Below are positions 29,507 to 37,769 of a stretch of 64,000 nt of DNA, in pieces. Position 1 is the stretch's first letter. Each line of letters opens with the position of its first letter. A model generated the notes under the pieces. That model was not told the DNA's origin. It saw only the letters and a program-made list of their open reading frames with translations, and made no database searches. The position numbers and the translations under genes were made by a program. The stretch covers positions 635,094-699,093 of the forward strand of contig OZ025669.1 in the NCBI GenBank assembly GCA_964019335.1, given 5' to 3'. This DNA comes from Diplonema japonicum. Lineage: Eukaryota; Euglenozoa; Diplonemea; Diplonemida; Diplonemidae.

Positions 29507-32500
29507 TCAGAAGTTGGAGGATGTCTCCCTCATAGGGGAGCTTTGGGAGTTGATGTCAGAGGCGGAGGCGGAGCCGTACATGGGTACAGAGTCGGCTTGG
29601 AAAGACATGTCGGGCTGCATGGTGCTCTGGTCTGCACCATTAGGAGTGATCTCCGTACCGAAAAGATGGTGCTGAACGGATGAGTCGCTAAAGTTGGGAA
29701 GCGTTGAGAAGGACACAGCGCGCGTGCCTGACACATCAAAGCTTGCGTGGCACAGCAGTGCATAGATGTATGCCAGTGTTACATCGGTGCTGTATTGCTC
29801 TCTGAGTTTTTCGAAGTCTTGCAGATCTCCCTTCAACGCCTTGTGGAAAGCTGACGTGTAGGCAACACCCTTTGCTAACCTCTTCTCCACCCCGTTCCCA
29901 CCCAGACCCACCCACTCAACCCCGTCAATGAGCTGCTGCAGGACGGGAGCCAGAACCTCGTAGACGGACACCACCACACGTGCGTTCTGCGTTGTGAAGT
30001 CCCACCTGTCGACAATGCGCACTACATCCCTGACAGGGTCACTCTCCATCCCTTTTTTCTCAGGCGTGGTGTCGGCAACAAGGATCTGCATGTTCAAGCC
30101 ATTCGCGTAGTCTGCAAGTGACGAGGCGATCCTCAGGTTCCGTCCCACGATAGCGTGAAACCTTCGCTTCGAGGTTCCGACATTCCCATGCAGAGTCTTC
30201 CCTGTCACGATGCCTACCGTGATGGCGGACCGGATCTTCCGCACCAGGTTCACAGCGAAGGTCGATGCGTTCATGACATGCCTGCTACTTTGCGAATTCC
30301 ATGAAACCAATACCTCCGTACCCCACACCATCGACACAACACCTCCTGTCTCGTTTCCTAAGTCGGTTGCAAATCTGATAACCTGATTCAGTGAAGACAT
30401 CAGGTTGCTGTTAGGCCACACTTTGACAACCCCAATTGTCAACATTTTGTTTTCAAGTTTTAATTCCATATGTTTTAGCCCATGGCTGGCTCTTGTCGCT
30501 GGAGAGTGTGTTGCAACTTGTACCTGCATGCCATCGTCTTTTAGTCTGTCAGACAAGGTTCTGGGTGTTAGCAGATGCAGGATGGTGTTGCCTTCGATGC
30601 CTTTAAGCTGCTTCCCTCCAATGTCCATGACAGTGGGGTGGTCCAGCTCGCCAAGACGGGGGCCAATCACCTCCAGCAAGGTGTCCGTTATACAGACAGT
30701 GCCACCTTTTGCAACGCCTTCTGCGCGTGAGGCTTTTGCGACATTCTCCCCCCTGTAGTCTGTCCTCGCCGTGATGGGGTTCTCTTCGACGATAGCATTG
30801 CCACAGTGCACACCCATGCGGATCCTCAGGCCGTTCCAGAGAGGTTTGCCGCTGGACTCGATGAGATCGAGACCTAAACCTTTGGGCCAGGTTTGATCGA
30901 GAAGCTCACGTTGGACACTCAAACAAAAGGCGATAGCGTTGATGCAGTCTTCGAAAACGACCATGAAGGCATCGCCTATTGTTTTCACTTCGTAACCAGA
31001 GTAGAAGTGAATGCTGGTCCTCATTGTCTCATTGTGAATATCCATAGCAGCGTTCATAGCTTCTTGTGAATGCGCCCACAGTGCGGTGCTTCCCTGTATG
31101 TCAGTAAAGACAAAGGTAATGTTATCGCCTGTGGGGGGCTCTGCTGCAGCGCCACCAATCACTTCACCCCTCACTAGCAACGATGCTGGAACAAACGATC
31201 TGAACTCTTTGAGTTTCTGAATCATCCTGATGAATGAGTCCTGCATTGCGGCAACCTCTTTGAATGTAGACAGGTTGGAGTTATCGCGCACCTGCTCCAG
31301 GTGCATGTTTGCAACGTGACGCATATCGTCCTTTAGTGCCGTGATAGGACTTGTGATGTAGACCGACAGCACGAAGCACCCAATGCTCAAGATCAGCATA
31401 ATGGCTGCGATGACAATGATGAGAAGACGCTGGTCACTTTTTATCTTATCATCAACTTCGTTGTCAGCAGCGATGCGCTGTTCGGTGCTATTCTGTAGCA
31501 GACTATCGACCGAGGACGTGTAGAACTCCCGCTCAACAGAATACGTAATCCACCAATCAGTGCCCATCCACAGGGCGTTATCGGGGTTCATGTCGACAAG
31601 CCTTTTTGATTTGATATAAACAGCTACATTCTCCACGTAGTTCAGTGAGAGGACAGAGTATTGCAGATAGTTTCCGTCGATAAGGAGGGCAATGTTTCGG
31701 ATTACTGAGTCCGTTGCGTTCTGGTCATTGAGAGGAAGGGTTACATTCTCTATCCTGTTGAAGATAGGGTCGTATTCTTCTTTCTTGGCTGTGCCCTCGC
31801 CATGTGACACGCCTGTCAAGAGCTTAGGCTCTTTGTTTACTGAGAGCCGATCGAAGTTTGGGAACTGCGACTGTGCAACCGTCCATGCTCTGCCGTGGGT
31901 GGAGTTGTCGAGCGAGTGCAACGAGTGCTTCAGAAAATCGGAGATGATACGTAGGTCGGATATAACAAAGACTGAACCCAACCAAGTACCCTTATCATCC
32001 GTGATAGTGCGTACGAGCATGTTCCCGAAGTAGCTGCCTTGACCAGTGATCGGCGTCCAGATAGTTGCATTTGCTGTCAGTTGCTTCCCAATCTCGACCA
32101 TCACCAGAGATGAAACAGTGACGTTCAGCGCTATGATCCTTTCTGGCAACAGTTTCCCAGAGTACTCCATTGCTACGCTTGCATGTGTTGACCCATTGCC
32201 GTTTGAGATTATGGCTCTCGTGAGCAGGTCCCGCGAGTGTGCTGAGTACGGGTCGACCTCTTCCATAATGAGGTACATCATGTCTTGGTTGTTCACGATC
32301 CCAATACCGCCGAAACCTTGGAGCTGGTGAGCTTTGTGAATAGACCACAGCAACTGGCTTTGACCTTCCATCCACGTCCAGTCAAAGAGAGAGGCTGCAG
32401 GCTGTGAGTTCACGTAAAAGTGCATCATGCGGACCATATCTACATAGTCGCCGAGGAAGGAGCGAGTGTTCAACTCCAAATTATCGGCGAAAGCTTCTAA

Positions 32501-32818
32501 TGTACGCTGTATAGACACCCTGTTCGCCTCCTGGAGGTTGTTGAGCATGTTTTCTTCTATTTTGTCACGACTGCTCTTCGTAGAATCTAGGGCCCTTCCC
32601 ATTGTGCCATCGGACAACACATATGCTGTAACACCACTGATTGCAATGAACAGCGCAGACACAAGGAACATAGTGGTCGTCATGCTCACCCATCCCGGCC
32701 TGTTCTGTGACTCCGTGCTATCTGAGCTCAGAACCCTGGTCCGCATATCGTCTACAACAGACGCCATCTCAGTGCCGACATCGGTGCCCGACTCGGAGTA
32801 TGCGAGTACACGAGCCAT
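29507..32818 (-). CDS. Receptor-type class III nucleotidyl cyclase with HAMP and a second degenerate cyclase domain
   Basis: A 1,103-aa membrane protein. The first transmembrane helix is at about residues 43-65 (MFLVSALFIAISGVTAYVL). A Cache-like extracellular sensor of about 390 residues follows, then a second helix at about 463-490 (LLIIVIAAIMLILSIGCF) and a HAMP-like linker. The cyclase catalytic domain is at about 563-725: FVFTDIQGSTALWA carries the first metal Asp and VKTIGDAFMVVFED the second. A second cyclase-like domain at about 793-920 lacks these aspartates. The FTDIxxSTALWA and YEVKTIGD signatures are those of kinetoplastid receptor-type adenylate cyclases. It should make a cyclic nucleotide in response to an outside ligand; substrate choice (ATP or GTP) is not certain. 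The C-terminus is Ser/Met-rich. Confidence 0.85.
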   Translation of the reverse strand: MARVLAYSESGTDVGTEMASVVDDMRTRVLSSDSTESQNRPGWVSMTTTMFLVSALFIAISGVTAYVLSDGTMGRALDSTKSSRDKIEENMLNNLQEANRVSIQRTLEAFADNLELNTRSFLGDYVDMVRMMHFYVNSQPAASLFDWTWMEGQSQLLWSIHKAHQLQGFGGIGIVNNQDMMYLIMEEVDPYSAHSRDLLTRAIISNGNGSTHASVAMEYSGKLLPERIIALNVTVSSLVMVEIGKQLTANATIWTPITGQGSYFGNMLVRTITDDKGTWLGSVFVISDLRIISDFLKHSLHSLDNSTHGRAWTVAQSQFPNFDRLSVNKEPKLLTGVSHGEGTAKKEEYDPIFNRIENVTLPLNDQNATDSVIRNIALLIDGNYLQYSVLSLNYVENVAVYIKSKRLVDMNPDNALWMGTDWWITYSVEREFYTSSVDSLLQNSTEQRIAADNEVDDKIKSDQRLLIIVIAAIMLILSIGCFVLSVYITSPITALKDDMRHVANMHLEQVRDNSNLSTFKEVAAMQDSFIRMIQKLKEFRSFVPASLLVRGEVIGGAAAEPPTGDNITFVFTDIQGSTALWAHSQEAMNAAMDIHNETMRTSIHFYSGYEVKTIGDAFMVVFEDCINAIAFCLSVQRELLDQTWPKGLGLDLIESSGKPLWNGLRIRMGVHCGNAIVEENPITARTDYRGENVAKASRAEGVAKGGTVCITDTLLEVIGPRLGELDHPTVMDIGGKQLKGIEGNTILHLLTPRTLSDRLKDDGMQVQVATHSPATRASHGLKHMELKLENKMLTIGVVKVWPNSNLMSSLNQVIRFATDLGNETGGVVSMVWGTEVLVSWNSQSSRHVMNASTFAVNLVRKIRSAITVGIVTGKTLHGNVGTSKRRFHAIVGRNLRIASSLADYANGLNMQILVADTTPEKKGMESDPVRDVVRIVDRWDFTTQNARVVVSVYEVLAPVLQQLIDGVEWVGLGGNGVEKRLAKGVAYTSAFHKALKGDLQDFEKLREQYSTDVTLAYIYALLCHASFDVSGTRAVSFSTLPNFSDSSVQHHLFGTEITPNGADQSTMQPDMSFQADSVPMYGSASASDINSQSSPMRETSSNF

Positions 32819-33599
32819 CCCAGCAACCTGTTCGGTATGGATACACAATAGGGCAATACGAATAAAAGGCTTGTTTTTTTCTTTTTTCTTTTTTCTTTTT
32901 TTTTAAATTCCACCTCCTATTGGTCTAGCCGGACGACCCCACCCAGCTGGGCTGAGTGGAGCCAAACGAAAGAAGTGTGTTGAGACGTTCGTGCTTTCGT
33001 GTCGGCCTGAGCAATTGTTCTAGCACCTTTTGTGACACGGGTATTCTCTTTCCACAGTTGGCTGATGGCTTTTTTTTTCTTTTTTTTTTTTATTTCACTC
33101 TTCGTCATCTTCACTAGGGGCCTCATAATTTAACGCGAAAAGCTTCATAATTTAACTAGTTAAATTATGGCCATTTCGAGTTAAATTATGGCTTCAGGGT
33201 GAAAAAATGGGTCTTATCGTGGAAAAAAACAACCCCTTGAAAAACTTCTTTAGGGATGGGGTATTTTGACTATTTTTGGTCATCTGAGGTCATTCCGGCC
33301 CTTAAAAGTGGGAATCCCGAATAAGTGCTAAATTCGGGAACTCGAGTTAAATAATGACTCACAAATTGTTGGCAATAAATAGCTTTTTTTTTTCGGCACC
33401 GAAATTTATTCAATTTTTTTTTTTGGTTGCCAGTCCCCAGGATCCTTTTTTTTACTAATGCTGCTCATGGAGGTGGATGTTTGAGGTTTATGTTATGATT
33501 TATTTCTTCCACAGTGAGCACCCCCATGCACACTGAAATTTTATCGAGTTTCTTTTTTTTTTTCTCTATTCGTTAAAAAGCTTGTTTAAGAGACAGTAC
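32819..33599. other. Long intergenic region upstream of the cyclase gene
   Basis: About 780 bp of T- and A-run-rich DNA with no supported ORF. It holds a cluster of palindromic motifs (33,123-33,190, listed separately). It also holds a 28-bp match (33,517-33,544) to the interior of the TIR element at 43-44.9 kb, followed by similar T-runs, which suggests an old element fragment. Confidence 0.6.
33123..33190. repeat. Cluster of CATAATTTAAC motifs with a perfect 24-bp palindrome
   Basis: CATAATTTAAC occurs at 33,123-33,133 and 33,146-33,156. Its complement GTTAAATTATG occurs at 33,159-33,169 and again from 33,179. The central pair forms a perfect palindrome at 33,146-33,169. A diverged copy lies near 33,344. 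It may be a protein-binding site upstream of the cyclase gene or a transposon remnant. Confidence 0.6.
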
Positions 33600-34424
33600 T
33601 TAAAAGAGATATTCGTTTATCAAAATCTTTTCAGTCGGCCCGTGCTTCACAACAAGGTGCCCTTCCTTTGTTAGCCGCACAGGAATCCCTTCTTGGCCTC
33701 GGGTGCCGTCAGAATTGCGTTCATTCACGGGTCTTGTCCAGTCCATATGCGAGCCGTACAATGCGACGGTGTCAGGGTGGGGGGGTGTCAGAAGGTTGCT
33801 TTTGAGGGTGTTGAAGATGGCCAAGACCATGTCAGGTGCTGTGCAAGTTGCACCATTGCTTGTGAGGCAGTCAGCAGGGCGTCCGCCATCAGTGAGCTCA
33901 GGAGCAATGCTAACGTTTACGCCAATCCCCACTATCATGTGCGACCCGCCATCTTCAATTAGATTACCCGACACCTTCTTCCCGTTCAGCAGCACATCAT
34001 TGGGCCATTTCAGCGACAGTTGCGAGTCTGCCTTTTCTGGTAGCATCTTTGTGCCAGCAGGCATGAACCTCGAGATGGATGTGATCACAGCGATACCCGT
34101 CTCAAGAGGGAGGTACATCAGTCGCTGCATCGGAAGCACAGCATCATTCTTAGGCACGCAGATGCTCATGTACGCATTTCCCAAAGGACTAACCCACGTG
34201 CGTCCATTAGTGCCCCTCCCGCTCACCTGCTGATCTGCATACACAACCAGCCACTCGTTACTACGTGATTTGCACAATTCTTTTGCTTTGTCCATAGTAG
34301 AGCTCGCCAACGCGTATCTTACCACGTCACCCGCTTCTGTCTTCGTGACTTGATATCCTTCTGCCGACATTGGTATAGCGTGTGACTTAGCAAAAACACC
34401 TAAAAAAAGGGGGGTTCTTCGCAT
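33600..34424 (-). CDS. Biotin-protein ligase (holocarboxylase synthetase)
   Basis: A 274-aa protein. The biotin/ATP-binding signature GRGTNGRTWVSPLGNAYMS (about residues 72-90), the KWPNDVLLNGKKVSGNLIE segment (about 137-155) and GIGVNVS are all present. The enzyme makes biotinyl-AMP and transfers biotin to the lysine of carboxylases. The C-terminal domain is short and no DNA-binding domain precedes the catalytic core, so it is a catalytic-only (class I) enzyme. The first 17 residues (MRRTPLFLGVFAKSH) are basic and hydrophobic and could be an organelle targeting peptide; otherwise translation could start at MSAEGYQ. A TTTTTTGCAG acceptor-like site lies upstream. Confidence 0.92.
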   Translation of the reverse strand: MRRTPLFLGVFAKSHAIPMSAEGYQVTKTEAGDVVRYALASSTMDKAKELCKSRSNEWLVVYADQQVSGRGTNGRTWVSPLGNAYMSICVPKNDAVLPMQRLMYLPLETGIAVITSISRFMPAGTKMLPEKADSQLSLKWPNDVLLNGKKVSGNLIEDGGSHMIVGIGVNVSIAPELTDGGRPADCLTSNGATCTAPDMVLAIFNTLKSNLLTPPHPDTVALYGSHMDWTRPVNERNSDGTRGQEGIPVRLTKEGHLVVKHGPTEKILINEYLF

Positions 34425-34568
34425 CCTGGGTGAAATTTAAGCAGTGGATGTCAGCTGCAAAAAGTATAGTAGAAAGATTGCAACGACTTGGTATGGTGTG
34501 CACAAAGTGATACTTCTTACTCGAAATAACATGTTGCCTTGTTGCCAGGGGAACGTCCGGTCTGGTGG

Positions 34569-36308
34569 TTAAACGTCAATGAGTTCAGGGGATGGTGGTG
34601 ACCGGGACAGGGGCAGGGGAAGCGACTCGGGTGGTGACAACGGCAGCGACTCGGGGGTGTGGAAAGAAATGTCATCAAAGTCCTGTTCACAGTCGGCTAA
34701 GAAGGACAATGAGAGCTGGGGGGGGTTAATAGCAGTCTTGAAGGCCTTGTGCCACATGGTTAGATCGGCAAGATTGCTTGCAGAAAAGGTGAAGGGTGTG
34801 GGTAGCTTTGGGCCTGTGATGAACAAGCGCAGCAAGTTTGTATCGACTGAGACCTGTGCACATTCAAGAGAGACGCTCGTTGGTGACGTGTCGTAATCCC
34901 TTGATGAGTACATCTCTAAGCGAGATGGGAGTAATTTTACCCATCTTTTCTTGCCTACTACTGTAGGGCGAGAATTGATGAAGCGCAGCTTCCGTGCAGT
35001 TGTATCTTGGCCTACTTTGAAGAATAGCGATCCAGCAGCAATGACCCCTTTCTTTCTGCACAGCTCTCTCAATGTCATGGCTTGACGCGACCTACCTTCA
35101 GACAGCTGCATCATTTCTTCGCACAAACATTTTACAGCTTCCATCTGTTGCAGCCTGTACATTCCTATTGCTTCCCAATGAACACATTTTAGTTTCACCT
35201 CTCGTGAACTACTTGCTTTTTTAATGCGACCCAATTGGCTCACTCCCTTTTTAACCTCATTCCTCTCTGTATGATGAATCAGCTCTACCGCAACAGAAAA
35301 CCCGTCAGGCTCCTTTTCATTTCGCACACGGTCATAACCACTCATGCTGTGGAGGTACTCTTCAAGGGTTTGCACGTCCCCAGCTGGGACAACTACTTTC
35401 TTTATAACCTCTTGTACTCTTTCTTGGGGCTCTGGGTAAGCCATCTCAGCTTTTTGCGTCACAACAGGTACCGGTGGCTTGTTGACAGGTGCTCGCTTTT
35501 TGTATCTGTCTGCAGTGTCGACGCCGTCCCAGTCACGCATGACATCGCGGTGCCACAGCTCAAGACTCCAAAGTGTCTCGCCTGATGTAGTCCTAGCGAG
35601 CAGCGGGAACGGTTGCCCGTTCAAATACTTGGAGAAGTGTAAGGTGGTTATTCCAATGATGCCAGTGAAGTTGGAAAGCACCAGCTTATCACCATTTATG
35701 TCGAACGTATACTCCTGGTCAGGTTCGTAGTACATTTCAGTCAAATGGTGCTGCACGTGGTGCTTTCGTTCTTTTTTTGTCGTCCAAGACGGGTTCAAGC
35801 TCTCGGGGGTGATTGTTCTCGTGATGTCAAGTGCCTTAGAGGGCGTGATAGCAGGATTGCGATGGATGCCATCAGCAGCAACGCACAGTGTATTTAAAAA
35901 ATGCGGGCTCTTGCCATGAAGGTCTAAACCGAATCCGGGGTAAAGTGTTTGGAAGACTTTGAGCAATGCTCCTGTACCCCATGGAAGGTGCACAAGTGGC
36001 TTTTCCCATTCCCACCCAGTTACGACCTCATCAAAGCGCAGTCTCCGCTTCACTCTTCCTTGCACAGTGATTACGGTGCATCGCTTCTTCGGTGCAAATC
36101 GCTCACCAGGTGCCCAAGGGTCGGTTTCACCTTTGACACCTTTCAAGCACACCATTACCCTCCCCCGGAAAACATCGGTCTCGAACTCTACAGCTCGTTT
36201 ACTATTTATCGTAATTTCTTCGTCACTGAGCACCCGGCAACCGCTTCCGGGTTTGAACCGGAGAAACAGCGGTTTTTGCTTCCATGTGTCGACAGCTCGT
36301 AATGACAT
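34569..36308 (-). CDS. DUF1769-like protein with C-terminal PH domain
   Basis: A 579-aa protein. The N-terminal half (about residues 20-280) matches the DUF1769 (UPF0590) pattern known from fungi and protists: FRGRVMVCLKGVKG near the start, a YTFDINGDKLVLSNFTGIIG stretch, then KYLNGQPFPLLARTTSGETLW. A charged linker with pyrimidine-strand shadows follows. The C-terminus has a PH-like domain at about 455-560 (KKRWVKLLPSRLEMYSS, ending with LADLTMWHKAFKTAIN). PH suggests membrane phosphoinositide binding; the DUF1769 function is not known to me. The first in-frame ATG is 36308; the frame upstream begins only with TTG. Confidence 0.7.
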   Translation of the reverse strand: MSLRAVDTWKQKPLFLRFKPGSGCRVLSDEEITINSKRAVEFETDVFRGRVMVCLKGVKGETDPWAPGERFAPKKRCTVITVQGRVKRRLRFDEVVTGWEWEKPLVHLPWGTGALLKVFQTLYPGFGLDLHGKSPHFLNTLCVAADGIHRNPAITPSKALDITRTITPESLNPSWTTKKERKHHVQHHLTEMYYEPDQEYTFDINGDKLVLSNFTGIIGITTLHFSKYLNGQPFPLLARTTSGETLWSLELWHRDVMRDWDGVDTADRYKKRAPVNKPPVPVVTQKAEMAYPEPQERVQEVIKKVVVPAGDVQTLEEYLHSMSGYDRVRNEKEPDGFSVAVELIHHTERNEVKKGVSQLGRIKKASSSREVKLKCVHWEAIGMYRLQQMEAVKCLCEEMMQLSEGRSRQAMTLRELCRKKGVIAAGSLFFKVGQDTTARKLRFINSRPTVVGKKRWVKLLPSRLEMYSSRDYDTSPTSVSLECAQVSVDTNLLRLFITGPKLPTPFTFSASNLADLTMWHKAFKTAINPPQLSLSFLADCEQDFDDISFHTPESLPLSPPESLPLPLSRSPPSPELIDV

Positions 36309-36402
36309 TAGTTCATGGCTTCCTATGTGAATACTGTGCAAACATTGCTATGAAACAGTTACTTACGTGTAAACACTAATTGGAGCTGGCGGGGTCAAGT
36401 GG

Positions 36403-37476
36403 CTAGATATGAATGCGCCTTAAAATACTCCTGGATACTGTCCTGCAAAATTTTATGGAGTCAGTGCCTATGCGCAGCATGTTCTTAACAGCAGAGTAGA
36501 AGGACTTGGCATCCAGGACAATGTGTTTTGCGATCACCACGAGTTTGAAAGAAAGCACCATCACAGTAACATGTTTAAGGCAGTATATCACTACAGCAAT
36601 ACAGAGTGCCCACAGCACCATTGTACCGCCTAAGACAAGAGCAAACATGACAAATGGAATACACAAAAGGATATACGGATGTGTCATAAGCAGGTCTGCG
36701 TAGTCAACACGCATCAAGTATTTGTACCACCTATGTGCAAAACGCAATGCCTTTTTGGTAGGTTTTGCCAAGTAGTCATTGTCACTCAGGACTCTAACAG
36801 CACGCTTCTTGTGCTTTGTGATTTTATCAGAGATCAAGGTGTACCTCCAGTCGAATTCCTTCCACCGTCTTGCAACAATTGCCTGGTCTTCGTGAGTGAG
36901 GTTCCCGACAGCCTCCGACATGGCTACTTGCAGCTCTTCGAATGGAAGATTTTTCTGCAAGAGTTGTGCCACGTCATCCTGAAAGAACTCATCACCAACC
37001 CCCGGGTCGTGCATGCCAAGTAGGTCTAAGAAGATGAACGCAGTCACAGCGATCAGTGTGATCTCGAGCATAAAGTGCAGCGACCTCCACCCCTGGTTCA
37101 GCGAGCGGTGGTAAAAGGGCAGCATCATCGATGAGGACATTGCACCCCACAGCACACTGCTCCCACAGCGTGCGCGCTTCTTGTGTCTCTCAACAGCAGA
37201 AGACAGGACTTGAACATCAATCAGCGAAGGGAGCCACAGCTTGACGAGCAGTGGGCTCTTCTGCTCGTCAGGGATGCAGTCGATCACTGCAAGTGTCGGA
37301 CCGAACATCTTGGCCTGCACGTTGACCGCCTCTATGGTCTTCCATTTCACTACATACAGCACCGTCCCCGAGCATGTGATCGTGAATTCGTCATCAGCCC
37401 AATCCACAGTACACGCGCTTTTGGCTTTGTCCTTCGACTCAACGAAGAAGATCTTCTCGACTTTGGTAGTGCTCAT
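36403..37476 (-). CDS. Multi-pass membrane protein with PH/GRAM-like N-terminus, unknown
   Basis: A 357-aa protein. The first ~100 residues look like a small beta-barrel module (FTITCSGTVLYVVKWKTIEA). A membrane segment follows at about 128-150 (LEITLIAVTAFIFLDLLG). A soluble helical loop of about 110 residues comes next, then two or three hydrophobic helices at about 260-325 (PYILLCIPFVMFALVLGG and LWALCIAVVIYCLKHV), and a basic C-terminus ending RRIHI. This could be a contact-site or ER-shaping protein. I do not recognise a family. Confidence 0.65.
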   Translation of the reverse strand: MSTTKVEKIFFVESKDKAKSACTVDWADDEFTITCSGTVLYVVKWKTIEAVNVQAKMFGPTLAVIDCIPDEQKSPLLVKLWLPSLIDVQVLSSAVERHKKRARCGSSVLWGAMSSSMMLPFYHRSLNQGWRSLHFMLEITLIAVTAFIFLDLLGMHDPGVGDEFFQDDVAQLLQKNLPFEELQVAMSEAVGNLTHEDQAIVARRWKEFDWRYTLISDKITKHKKRAVRVLSDNDYLAKPTKKALRFAHRWYKYLMRVDYADLLMTHPYILLCIPFVMFALVLGGTMVLWALCIAVVIYCLKHVTVMVLSFKLVVIAKHIVLDAKSFYSAVKNMLRIGTDSIKFCRTVSRSILRRIHI

Positions 37477-37769
37477 GTTGTACCTTGTGGTTGTGACATC
37501 TACTTCAACGAATATCTAAACACTTGCAACGCTTTGGTGAAGCCAGTTGAAGGCTTAAAGGTTGGGTAAAGCCACACAAAATAATCAAGATAGGAAACAA
37601 AATAGTTTATACGTGGTGTTTTCGTGTTCTTACACGAAATAAAAGAGAGAGAAGGGGCGAAAAGGTGAAAGTACAGTGGTGTTAACTAATGTTTGGTGAC
37701 ATTTTGTAGGTCTGTGTGCTAAGATCCTACCACCTGAAACAACGAAAAGACAGAAGAAAAGCTTCTGTT
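37477..37769. other. Intergenic, no gene seen
   Basis: 293 bp of mixed sequence between two minus-strand genes. I see no RNA gene or repeat. Confidence 0.5.
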
